Shown here one piece after another: positions 56,012 to 64,000 of a stretch of DNA of 64,000 bases. The stretch lies in the NCBI GenBank assembly GCA_944548615.1, contig OX155976.1, positions 8,851,476-8,915,475 on the forward strand, read 5' to 3'. Each line of letters starts with the position of its first letter. The first letter of the stretch is position 1. The notes under the pieces were generated by a model that was not told the DNA's origin, did no database searches, and saw only the letters and a program-made list of their open reading frames with translations. This DNA is from Micropterix aruncella. Taxonomy: Eukaryota; Arthropoda; Insecta; Lepidoptera; Micropterigidae. A program made the position numbers and the translations under genes.

Positions 56012-56070
56012 GTTTTATTTATTTATTTATTTAAGAATGAATTACTATAAAACATTGATTTGCTTACAAA
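56012..56070 (-). mobile_element. LINE tail, 'RHPTNELYKEA' family copy 2 (3' part)
   Basis: (AAAT)n tail and the first UTR bases (TTAAGAATGAATTACTATAA) on the minus strand. The same LINE resumes at 57041, so 56071-57040 (AB repeat) was inserted into it. Confidence 0.7.
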
Positions 56071-56283
56071 AGGGAGTTAATGGGCCCTTGCTGAGTTGGC
56101 CACGAAAACCCATTCTGTTCAGGGTTGGTCACACTCACGGGTCAACACCTATCCGACGGCCTCCACGCATGAAGTGCGAGCCTGGGTAGGACTTTGGCCT
56201 TATGGTCAGTTTCCCCTAGGAATCAATCTTCTGGCGCTCCTGGACGGTCTGCGCACCGTGCGGCGTAAGCCAATCGACTGTGC
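56069..56283 (+). mobile_element. AB repeat, A part of a second host copy
   Basis: GGGAGTTAATGGGCCCTTGC to GTAAGCCAATCGACTGTGC, ending at the site ACTCTGACTAAC (56284-56295). Its B part is 56586-57030. Confidence 0.85.
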
Positions 56284-56585
56284 ACTCTGACTAACAACAA
56301 GGGTTGTCGACTACAACGGGCGAGCCCGTCACCACAGGAATTTTTAACGGTTGTTCGTTCTATCTCCCTGGAGTGAGCGTAGAAGACTTGAGGACAAAAA
56401 CAGTCCACTATCTAGCTACGTCACAAGCCCGTAAGAGGCCAACGCCTTAACCGCGAGATAGCCAGGAATGTTACCTGGTGGGCCGACACTCACGCCCTTA
56501 CTTCCAATTGTGACCAGATTACTCCGGTCTCTCGATTGGTTATCTCGATTGGTTACTCCGGTCTCTTGTAACCACTCTGACTAAC
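56284..56585 (-). mobile_element. AB repeat, 5'-truncated reverse insert between 12-bp repeats
   Basis: ACTCTGACTAAC at 56284-56295 and 56574-56585 flank a B' piece of ~278 bases that starts with the B end (GGTTGTCGACTACAACGGGC) and breaks off after TACTCCGGTCTCTCGATTGG, where a short local duplication (CTCGATTGGTTA twice) is seen. Keeping the B end and losing the rest shows that the B end is the 3' end. Confidence 0.88.
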
Positions 56586-57030
56586 AGTCGGGGGAGTCTG
56601 GAAGCAGTACTGTTTCCTATAGAGCGTGGGTGGTTGCGGATCTTACGGCGACTGCTCTTGAAACGACCATCGGCTATCCGATCCTGGGTGAACAGCCGGG
56701 CAAAGGACGCTGTGGTCCGCGATAGATTCGGTATACACCGTTTCACCGCTTCGTAAGGGAGAGGACCGCACAAGCGACCTCGAACTCGTAACCAATCGAG
56801 AGACCGGAGTAATCTGGTCACAATTGGAAGTAAGGGCGTGAGTGCAAGCCCGCCAGGTAACACTCCTGGCTACTCGCGGTTAAGGCGTTGGCCTCTTACG
56901 GGCTTGTGACGAAGCTAGATGGTGGACTGTTATGTCCCAAGTCTTCTACGCTCACTCCAGGGAGATAGAACGACTATTCGTTAAAACTTCCTGTGGTGAT
57001 GGACTTGCTCGTTGTAGTCGACAACCCAAG
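56586..57030 (+). mobile_element. AB repeat, complete B part of the second host copy
   Basis: AGTCGGGGGAGTCTGGAAGC through GAAACGACCATCGGCTATCC, CGTTTCACCGCTTCGTAAGG and CGAGAGACCGGAGTAATCTG to GCTCGTTGTAGTCGACAACC. The best example of a whole B part (about 445 bases), so a full AB element is roughly 670 bases. Confidence 0.85.
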
Positions 57031-57040
57031 TTGCGTACAA

Positions 57041-57968
57041 AAATAACAGGAACCGAATGGCAAAACCTTAACCTTTTGCTTATTTGATTGTCACCCAACT
57101 AGGACTAGCCCGTTCTAGGGTGGACAGGACTCTAATATTACAATCAAGTTTGCTTGATTGCTTGATTGCTTACAGATGTACAAGTTTTAGTAAAAAGCTA
57201 ATAACACTAAATTGCCCTAAAATTTGGTCTTCAAAAAAAAAATAGAAGTAAAAAAATAAAAATAATATTAAAAAATATTAAAAGATAATACCTATTATAA
57301 ATAAAATGCAATTCCATTATATAATCGACAATAATATAAAATTCGATGAAATAATATAAATAAAATTAAATGTGAGAAAAAAAGAAACAGTCATTAATAT
57401 TTAATATATTATGTTTAGTAATAAAGGATTTAATATGAAAATATCTAGTCAAAAAAAAGTACAATTCATTGTCAAAATAATATCAACAAAGTCAAATAAT
57501 TTTTGGTAGGTAGTTCAATGTTAAAATATATTCAACATACATGTTTAAAAATATGTTAATAATTTGTGCACCTAAGTTTTATTAAACTACCCTATTATTT
57601 CTAACATTTGATGTATGGTTAGTCTGTCATGATTCGATAACCACTTCATTAATTTATTTTTAAATTCTCTAAATGTCAAATTCATTTTTATTTCCATATT
57701 GATCAGATTGTAAAATCTCGGCGCAATGAAATAGTAATGTCTTTGTCCAAATGATGTTTTCATTCTGGGTATTATAAGGCTATTTTGTATAACTTGTCTC
57801 ATTGGTCTTCGGTTCTGAATTACTCCTAGATTTGAGTTATTGTCCAAAAATAGCCTTAAAAGGGAAGTTTTTAGAAAAAGTTGCCTACAATCAAGGACAT
57901 TAGCTTCTTTATAAAGTTCCTTAGTGGGATGGCGATATGGTCTACGTAAAATAATTTTTAATATAAAT
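57041..57968 (-). mobile_element. LINE, 'RHPTNELYKEA' family copy 2 (coding and UTR)
   Basis: Coding end 57962-57587: ILRRPYRHPTKELYKEANVL, DCRQLFLKTSLLRLFLDNNS, SLIIPRMKTSFGQRHYYFIA and the end LTIHQMLEIIG, without a stop inside. The ATG-like start at 57847 (TTG) is internal. The UTR continues to 57041 and, after the AB insert, to 56012. A MITE takes over at 57969. Confidence 0.75.
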
Positions 57969-58498
57969 TAGGGTCAATTTTGTAGGGTTCGACCAATAAA
58001 AACCAGCGTTGACAAAGCGTCAAGCGCAGATTCCACGTACGCTAGCGCCGGGAACCAGACGCATACTAAACGGTCAATCGCAGCGCTAGCACAGAATAAC
58101 TATCTTTACGCAGTGGTGGTATAAGGGTGTTTATGGTAAAGCATATTTAGCGTAACTCTCAGTGCGCTCTCACGTTTTAATTAATTGTAATTAATTTAGG
58201 GCCTAAATAAAAAATGTGTCTAAGTGCTGCTCTAGACAATTAACCAGTCAATAAATTGAAATTTTAATAAAACACACTCACCGCTTACATTGTAGGAGTA
58301 AACGCGCCTGAAAGTTTTCGAAATCAGTTTAAAGCCTAAATGTCCAAGGTAATGAGCAACTTTTTTGAGTCCAAATTTTTAATTGGTTCCTTATTGAGGG
58401 ATTCACTTAGAAACATTTTTAGTGCTCATATTTTTCAAAAAACTCATAAAACTAAAATTCCTCAGATATGGTCGTTCCCAGAGTTCATGTCGCCTTAA
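57969..58498. mobile_element. TTAA MITE, copy 2, one end missing
   Basis: Reverse orientation relative to 23282-23866. Shares GTCAATTTTGTAGGGTT, AGCGTTGACAAAGCGTCAAG and CGCTAGCGCCGGGAACCAGA, and ends CATGTCGCC plus TTAA (58495-58498). The GGCGACATGAGACC end is absent, so the left side was cut, apparently at its junction with the LINE. Confidence 0.7.
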
Positions 58499-59127
58499 AA
58501 TGTGCAACCAAACTCCAAGGCCTGGTAACTGGCAACCCATTGCGGATTGCTCGCGCTTGCGGCTACGGTTCGGTTGCGGGGCGCGGGCCGAGTGGCGCAT
58601 ATTATACTCGTATGAACAATGACCGAAAGTGTGAATCAAGGTGACATCGCAAAACGCCTACGCAACCGAAGCAAAAACTGCGACGGACGCTTAACAACAA
58701 AATATCGAGGATGTTTCCGTATATTATATGACTTATTAAATGCAACAACAATACATAGTCATAGTCATATCTTATTAATTCTAAAAAGTACATACTGTGG
58801 AATAAGTCATTCTACATTTGCTAGAAGTTATTCACAACTTCATTTGTATTTGTGTTTTTTCTTTAAAATATCTTCTTGTATGATAATTTGTGGAATTATC
58901 CAATATTTGTTTGATTCCTTAGTACTATTGTCCAAATGAAAATTCTACGAAATTATGTAAGAATTTTTATTGAAAATATTGTAAAATTTTGTTTCCTCTA
59001 TATAACCTAGAAAATCTGCGCTTGGATGTTCAACGTTCATACCTTGCGATACCGAAGTTTATACCTTATACCTTAATAGGTATATATTTAAATATTATAC
59101 TTGTTATTTTTGTTATCCTTATCCAGG
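58499..59127. other. No recognised feature
   Basis: 58540-58690 is GC-rich. A 106-codon frame at 58619-58939 has no family resemblance. It lies between two same-orientation ends of the TTAA MITE. Confidence 0.35.
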
Positions 59128-59230
59128 GATTCACTTAGAAACTTTTTAAAATTAAGCTTATATTTTTCAAAAAACTCATAAAACCAAAATTCCTCAGATA
59201 TGGTCGTTCCCGGGTATCATGTCGCCTTAA
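59128..59230. mobile_element. TTAA MITE, copy 3, terminal ~100 bases
   Basis: AGGGATTCACTTAGAAAC, AACTCATAAAACCAAAATTC and CATGTCGCC plus TTAA (59227-59230) repeat the right end of copy 2. Confidence 0.7.
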
Positions 59231-59429
59231 ATTAAAGAAAAATATACAATGACTATAATTATGCAATATTATAAAAAAAACATTCATTATTATTATTTAC
59301 TGCTTGAAAAAGTAATAACATAATATGCATACACTATATTATTATTTTATTTTACTTTTTATTTTTATATTATTTTATTCGGTTAACAAACAGCGTTTAT
59401 ATATAACAAATTTATTTATTTAATTTTAA
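59231..59429. other. AT-rich spacer
   Basis: No feature recognised. Confidence 0.4.
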
Positions 59430-60046
59430 GCTATTGCATAGCTTTTATCGCGGGCCTAGGCCAGCGCGGTGACCGAATGAAGAAATTTCTTAACGAAAAT
59501 TAATGATTTTAAACTAATAATTACGTCTTAACGAGTACTGCTTACGATTCGAAAAAAATATATGTTAAACAAGAACATTTTACTAATATTCTTAGCTTTC
59601 AATATTTTAGATTTTGTTTATATTACATAGTGTAATTAATTTGTGAAATTAGGTCTAACCGAACACAAAAACGACTACTACGCAAATACTATCTGGCGTA
59701 TTATTATGAAACCTGCACCATTTTAAAGATAATTTAATTATCTATCATTTTATCTACGATTTTTTTCGAATAGTCAAAGAAAAGAATAATATCCGTTTTT
59801 TTTGCTTTATCGAATAAAATTCGTGCGCAGCGATCTATCGGAAGACGTTTAAATTATTCCGAATTCCGAATCATTTGCTTCCGCAGCCGCAAATGATTCG
59901 GAGTAATTTCAACGTTTTCCGATAGAGCGTAAGTTATCTGATATCAGAAAAAATAAAATAAATAAATAATTCTAATTGCATAAGTTGTTAAAAATGATAT
60001 GCGATAGCTTTACCGCGGCAGTCCCCGAGTGCCACACGTATTTTTT
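59430..60046 (-). mobile_element. Hairpin MITE 'TGTGGCACTCGGGG', copy 2, reverse
   Basis: Begins TAAGCTATTGCATAGCTTTT and ends CAGTCCCCGAGTGCCACACG. The internal hairpin spans 59832-59930 (CGATCTATCGGAAGACGTTT to GTTTTCCGATAGAGCG). It sits where the tail of the next LINE copy should be. Confidence 0.75.
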
Positions 60047-60048
60047 GT

Positions 60049-60535
60049 TATTTAGGAATTAATTACTAGAAAACATTGATTAGCTTTCAAAAATAACAGG
60101 AACCGAATGGCAAAACCTTAACCTTTTGCTTTCTGTCACCCAACTGGGACTAGCCAGTTCTAGGGTGGACAGGACTCCAATATTACAATCAAGTTTGCTT
60201 GATTGCTTGGTTGCTTACAAATGTACAAGTTTTAGTAAAAAGCTAATGACACTAAATTGCCCTAAAATGTGGTCTTCAGAATAAAATAAAAAAACATAAT
60301 AAACGATAATATAATAAATAAAATGCAATTCCATTATTTAATATAAAATTCGATTAAATAATATAAAGAAAGTTATATGTGAGAAAAGAAAGAAACAGTC
60401 ATTAATATTTAATATATGTTAAGTAATATAGGATTCAATATAAAAATACCTTGTCTAAAAAGTATAATTCATTGTCAAAGTCAAATAATTTTTGGTAGTT
60501 AGTTGAATGTTAAAATAATACTTAACATATAAAAA
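60049..60535 (-). mobile_element. LINE 3' UTR, 'RHPTNELYKEA' family copy 3 (3' part)
   Basis: Minus strand UTR matching 42715-43230, with the AGGAACCGAATGGCAAAACC and CTAGCCAGTTCTAGGGTGGA blocks. Continues at 61142 after a MITE insertion. Confidence 0.75.
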
Positions 60536-61141
60536 ATACGTGTGGCACTCGGGGACTGCCGCGGTAAAGCTATTGCATAGCATTTTTAACAACTTATGCA
60601 ATTATAATTATTTATTTATTTTATTAATTTTATTTTTTCTGATATCAGATAACTGCGCTCTATCGGAAAACGTTGTTTATTATTATTCCGAATCATTTGC
60701 GGCTGCGAAAGCAAATGATTCGCAATAATTTAAACGTCTTCCGATAGAGCGCCGGGCACGATTTTTTTATTCCATAAAGCAAAAAAAAAACGGATAATTC
60801 GAAAAAACTCGTAGATAAAAAGATAGATAATTAAATTATCTTTAAAATGGTGCAGGTTTCATAATAATACGCCATATAGTATTTGCGTAGTAGTCGTTTT
60901 TGTATTCGGGTAGACCTAATTTCACAAATTAATTACACTATGTAATATAAACAAAATCTGAAATATTCAAAGCTAAGAATATTAGGAAAATGTTCTTATT
61001 TAACATATATTTTTTTCGAATCGTAATCAGTACTCGTTTAGACGTAATTATCAGTTTAAAATCATTAATTTTCGTTAAGAAATTTCTTCATTCGGTCGCC
61101 GCGCTGGCCTAGGCCCGCGATAAAAGCTATGCAATAGCTTA
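60536..61141 (+). mobile_element. Hairpin MITE 'TGTGGCACTCGGGG', copy 3, inside the LINE
   Basis: AAATACGTGTGGCACTCGGG to AGCTATGCAATAGCTTA. It interrupts the LINE UTR; comparison with 43215-43235 suggests a short ATATA-like duplication of the target. The internal hairpin is at 60655-60751. Confidence 0.75.
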
Positions 61142-61184
61142 ATATATTTAAAAATATGTTAATAATTTGTGCGCCTAAGTTTTA

Positions 61185-61658
61185 TTATACTATTATTTCT
61201 ACCATTTGGTGTATGGTTAGTCTGTCATGATTTGATAACCATTTCTTTAATTTATTTTTGAATTCCCTAAATGTCAAATTCATTTTTATTTCCATATTGA
61301 TCAGATTGTAAAATCTCGGCGCAATGAAAGAGTAATGTCTTTGTCCAAATGATGTTTTCCTTCTGGGTATTATTAAGCTATTTTCTAAAACTTGTCTCGT
61401 TGGTCGCCGGTTCTGAATTATTCCTAAATTTGAGTTATTGTCCAAAAATGGCCTTAAGAGGGAAGTTTTTAGAAAAAGTTGCCTACAATCAAGAACTTTA
61501 GCTTCCTTATAAAGTTCATTAGTGGGATGGCGATATGGTCTACGTAGAATAATTTTTAATATAAATTTCTGCGCAACTTGCAATGGCTCTAGCAAGGTTC
61601 TACCACATCCACCCCATCCAATTATGCCGTAATTAATTAGCGATTCACATAAATACAA
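61185..61658 (-). pseudogene. LINE reverse transcriptase C-terminus, 'RHPTNELYKEA' family, best copy
   Basis: 157 codons without interruption: SLINYGIIGWGGCGRTLLEP, LQVAQKFILKIILRRPYRHP, TNELYKEAKVLDCRQLFLKT, LIIPRRKTSFGQRHYSFIAP, RFYNLINMEIKMNLTFREFK and the end LTIHQMVEIIV. 'Y(G/C)IIxWGG......LQVxQKFILKI' is the typical post-thumb region of CR1/Jockey-like enzymes. The ATG at 61658 lies near the truncation point and is not the original start. It serves as the reference for the two damaged copies. Confidence 0.8.
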
Positions 61659-61989
61659 AATATAACAATAAAACTATGACTAATTATATGTTAACACTAT
61701 TTACCGTATCTAAACACTAACACTATTTACCGTTCTAATTACATTTATTTAGCAGTGATTTATTTATAGACAAAAGAGAAAGAACATAAAACAAATCAAA
61801 ATTAAATTTTACGTTAAGATTATAACCACTATTAATTATTTTGTACCAAAAATATATTGTTTTAAATGTTCATGTAAACCGTAGTCATTAGATGAAATAG
61901 GGGGGACAAAGGACTGATAAGACTTTTTAATGGTTTCCTTAAAGTGACTTTTATCATATTATCATATTATCTACGTCATATTATCAGTG
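61659..61989. other. AT-rich, no recognised feature
   Basis: Contains a direct repeat ACACTATTTACCGT (61697 and 61719). No gene supported. Confidence 0.4.
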
Positions 61990-62130
61990 TTTATTTTTGA
62001 TCGCAACCGAAGCATCAAAGATTTAAGCTTTTTAACTGCCCCCCTCTCCAAAGCAGACTTCTGGAATTGAAAATGTTTGAAAGCTTTATAAAAATAAATT
62101 TGGCATCCACACATGCTTCCTGTGCTACGG
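61990..62130 (+). pseudogene. Scrap of a LINE C-terminus related to 18560-18989
   Basis: KMFESFIKINLASTHASC (about 62068-62122) parallels the KALKRFNKQKLQSTHAFY end of the LINE at 18989. Upstream KIKDLSFLTAPLSKADF-like reading is degenerate. Confidence 0.45.
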
Positions 62131-62566
62131 TGGACGGCGGACGGTGGACGAGTGCTATAGCAGTGCTGAATCGTTTGTAGTCTAGAGGTTCTTTATAATG
62201 ACCTTTTTATTGCTCTATTTAAAAGATTCAGAGCTACACTTCTAAACTTGTATTTAAATATTGGCGCCTTACTCGATCATTATGGATTAATTTTTATTAT
62301 TATTGGACATTTATTATTGGATTTTACAAATCATTTTATTAAACCTTAAATGGGTTTTCTCTACAATTATTTTTAGTTTTTTTTATTTGTTGTTTATACT
62401 AAAGATATTCTCTTTTTAATTCTTGATCATTTACTCCAAATTGTTACTTTGACTATTTCAACAAATCGTTTTTTCAAAATTGTATCTACCTAAAAGTTTG
62501 GATTTTATGTTTTGAGATTTAAGTTTTAATATTTAAGGCCTATGTCTATATTTTGTTATGACACAC
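62131..62566. other. Probable LINE 3' UTR, otherwise unassigned
   Basis: Follows a LINE C-terminal scrap and has a small CGGTGGACGGCGGACGGTGG run (62139). No other feature. Confidence 0.35.
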
Positions 62567-62811
62567 GGCCCGGTGGCATAGTGGTTAGGTCGCCTGATCT
62601 TACATTGTAAGGTCCCTGGTTCGATTCCCGGCTGGGTTACCATTTTCCGTTGGGATCAAATTAACGGAATTGCATTTTCAATTCTGTCGATCGAATGCAA
62701 TAACAAGACACACAGTTGCACACATGTAAAACGCACACATACATATAACCCGTCATAGTAAGGTTGGTTGTAAGAGATTGTCATATGACAATAAACACGC
62801 CGCGGACGCCT
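62567..62811 (+). mobile_element. tRNA-derived SINE, forward copy
   Basis: A tRNA-like head GGCCCGGTGGCATAGTGGTT (A box 62574-62584) and a B box GGTTCGATTCC (62618-62628), the two internal RNA polymerase III promoter elements, then a body and an end GTCATATGACAATAAACACG. A second copy is at 38755-38960 (minus). The head cannot fold as a normal tRNA with certainty, so I call a SINE and not a tRNA gene. It adjoins a truncated AB repeat. Confidence 0.8.
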
Positions 62812-63128
62812 TGGTCCGCGATAAATTCGGTATACACCGTTTCACCGCTTCGTAAGGGAGAGGACCGCGCAAGCGACCTTGAACTCGGAACCAATCGAGA
62901 GTCCGGAGAAATCTGGTCAAAATTGGAAGTAAGGGCGCGAGTGTCTCGAGCCGCCGGGTATTATTCCTGGCTATCTCGCGGTAAGGAGTTGGTCTCTTAC
63001 GGGTTGTGGCGTAGCTGGACGTCGGATTGTTTTGTCCAAAGTCTTCTACGCTCACTGCAGGTCGATAGAACGACTAATCGTTAAAACGTCCTGTGGTGAC
63101 GGGCTCGCCCGTTGTAGTCGACAACTCA
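62812..63128 (+). mobile_element. AB repeat, B part, 5'-truncated
   Basis: Begins inside B (GGACGCCTTGGTCCGCGATA) and runs to its end GTAGTCGACAACTCAATAT. Directly followed by the reverse site GTTAGAGTGCAC and an A' part, so this is again a B end joined to the site, antisense to the neighbour. Confidence 0.75.
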
Positions 63129-63355
63129 ATATGTTAGAGTGCACAGTTGATTGGCTTACGCCGCACGGTGCGCAGACCGCCCAGGAGCGCCAGACGGTTG
63201 ATTCCTAGGGGAAACTGACCATTAGGCCAGAGTCCTACCCAGGCCCGCACTTCATGCGTGGAGGCCGTCGGATAGAAGTTGACCCGTGAGTGTGACGAAC
63301 CCTGAACAGAATGAGTCTTCGTGGCCAACTCAGCAAGGGCCCATTAACTCTCAAT
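63129..63355 (-). mobile_element. AB repeat, A part, reverse
   Basis: GTTAGAGTGCACAGTTGATT (site lacking four bases) through ACGCCGCACGGTGCGCAGAC and GACCCGTGAGTGTGACGAAC to CTCAGCAAGGGCCCATTAAC. Host for the B insert at 62812; the host's own B' part is not seen on the left, where a SINE lies. Confidence 0.75.
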
Positions 63356-63841
63356 GTAATGATCAGAATGATTTCAAATATTTACGATTTACACATGTCA
63401 AGGCCATCTATCGGATGGCGGTTTTTTTTCTACAGTTACATTATATGCGGGCGGAAACATTTTAAATGTTATTTTAAATCGAAGCAGGTAATAAGAATCA
63501 GGCAATTAAGTGTTTTATTTGAGAAATTTTCCAATAAATCAATGCTTCTAGATTCGTCGCGCCCCTTATAATCTCTCTACGTCCCCCGAGATGGGCACGT
63601 ACCACAGACAATTATTTTGCGTTTGAATTGCGGACGTCATTGCTGCAAGGTGACCGCAGAGGGCGTCGGTGCTTTGCCGTTCGTTGCATTGAGTAATTGT
63701 TTACGCCATTTACTGTGATTATTTGTGTCTTTATGCTTTGTCCCTCGGAAGGATATCGTATTGGCGCGGCGCAATGCTGTTATGTCCCCATCATTTATTG
63801 CCACTAATCATAATGACCAGTGTGTTAAATATATACAACCG
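63356..63841. other. No recognised feature
   Basis: Mixed composition, GC-richer after 63580. Frames at 63311-63571 and 63791-63997 have no recognised content. Confidence 0.35.
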
Positions 63842-63942
63842 ATAAGGCAGGTAAGTCACGCGGTCGCAACGTACACGGCATTGACATAGGTTAGGCACTG
63901 CGCTGCTCTGCAACTGTATGCGTTTTGTACCTGCCTTATTGC
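63842..63942. mobile_element. Possible small MITE with 13-bp inverted ends
   Basis: GATAAGGCAGGTA at the left and TACCTGCCTTATT at the right enclose about 75 bases. No target duplication is clear, and there is no second copy in the window. Confidence 0.4.
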
Positions 63943-64000
63943 ACAAACAACGGATTAAAAATACTTGCATTGGCGTACATGCAAGATAAACGTGCATATT

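Noticed and set aside
58619..58939. 106-codon plus-strand frame as a host gene
   Set aside because: No motifs; it lies between two MITE ends and has simple HSHSH-like composition.
62567..62642. Possible functional tRNA gene
   Set aside because: A and B boxes are present but the stems are not convincing and a second copy with the same body exists at 38755-38960; it is a SINE head.

Overview
The window looks like repeat-rich intergenic DNA from an insect nuclear genome, most likely a moth or butterfly. It is AT-rich, I found no host protein gene, and almost every recognisable coding stretch is a decayed piece of a transposable element. The lepidopteran guess rests on Helitron-like termini ending in GCGGGCAACAGCTAGT, on many 5'-truncated non-LTR retrotransposons with short A-rich microsatellite tails, and on a tRNA-derived SINE. 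This is an inference from memory of repeat families; no search was run.

Layout. 1-9.3 kb: the 3' end of an RNase H-bearing LINE, several LINE tails, an endonuclease-like fragment, copies of a 'CTAAACGCTGGAACC' MITE family, a perfect 419-bp tandem duplication and one GC-rich 'AB' repeat. 9.3-24 kb: a nine-unit ~140-bp satellite, a 200-N gap inside a hAT remnant, two long (TA)n tracts, LINE remnants, a ~205-bp satellite joined to a reverse transcriptase fragment, and a TTAA-flanked MITE. 24.26-33.87 kb: one ~9.6-kb non-coding Helitron-like element, mostly a tandem array with a 1355-bp higher-order repeat made of ten ~136-bp monomers. 33.9-38.6 kb: LINE fragments, a foldback MITE, and a nearly intact LINE ORF2 (reverse transcriptase, RNase H, zinc knuckle) broken by only two stop codons. 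38.6-52 kb: SINE, LINE tails, PIF/Harbinger-type elements (one with a MADF-like ORF, one with a HARBI1-like N-terminus and a nested hairpin), two small Helitron-like copies and an RTE-clade fragment. 52.2-57 kb: a cluster in which R1-clade LINE fragments and copies of the AB repeat are stacked at one 12-bp site. 57-64 kb: more LINE, MITE, SINE and AB copies.

The elements do not form a pathway. Their relations are nesting and target choice. The most notable is the AB repeat/R1-clade system: both insert, always antisense, at the motif ACTCTGACTAAC that lies inside the AB repeat itself, each insertion flanked by direct copies of that motif. Second is the large Helitron-like element that carries an internally homogenised satellite.
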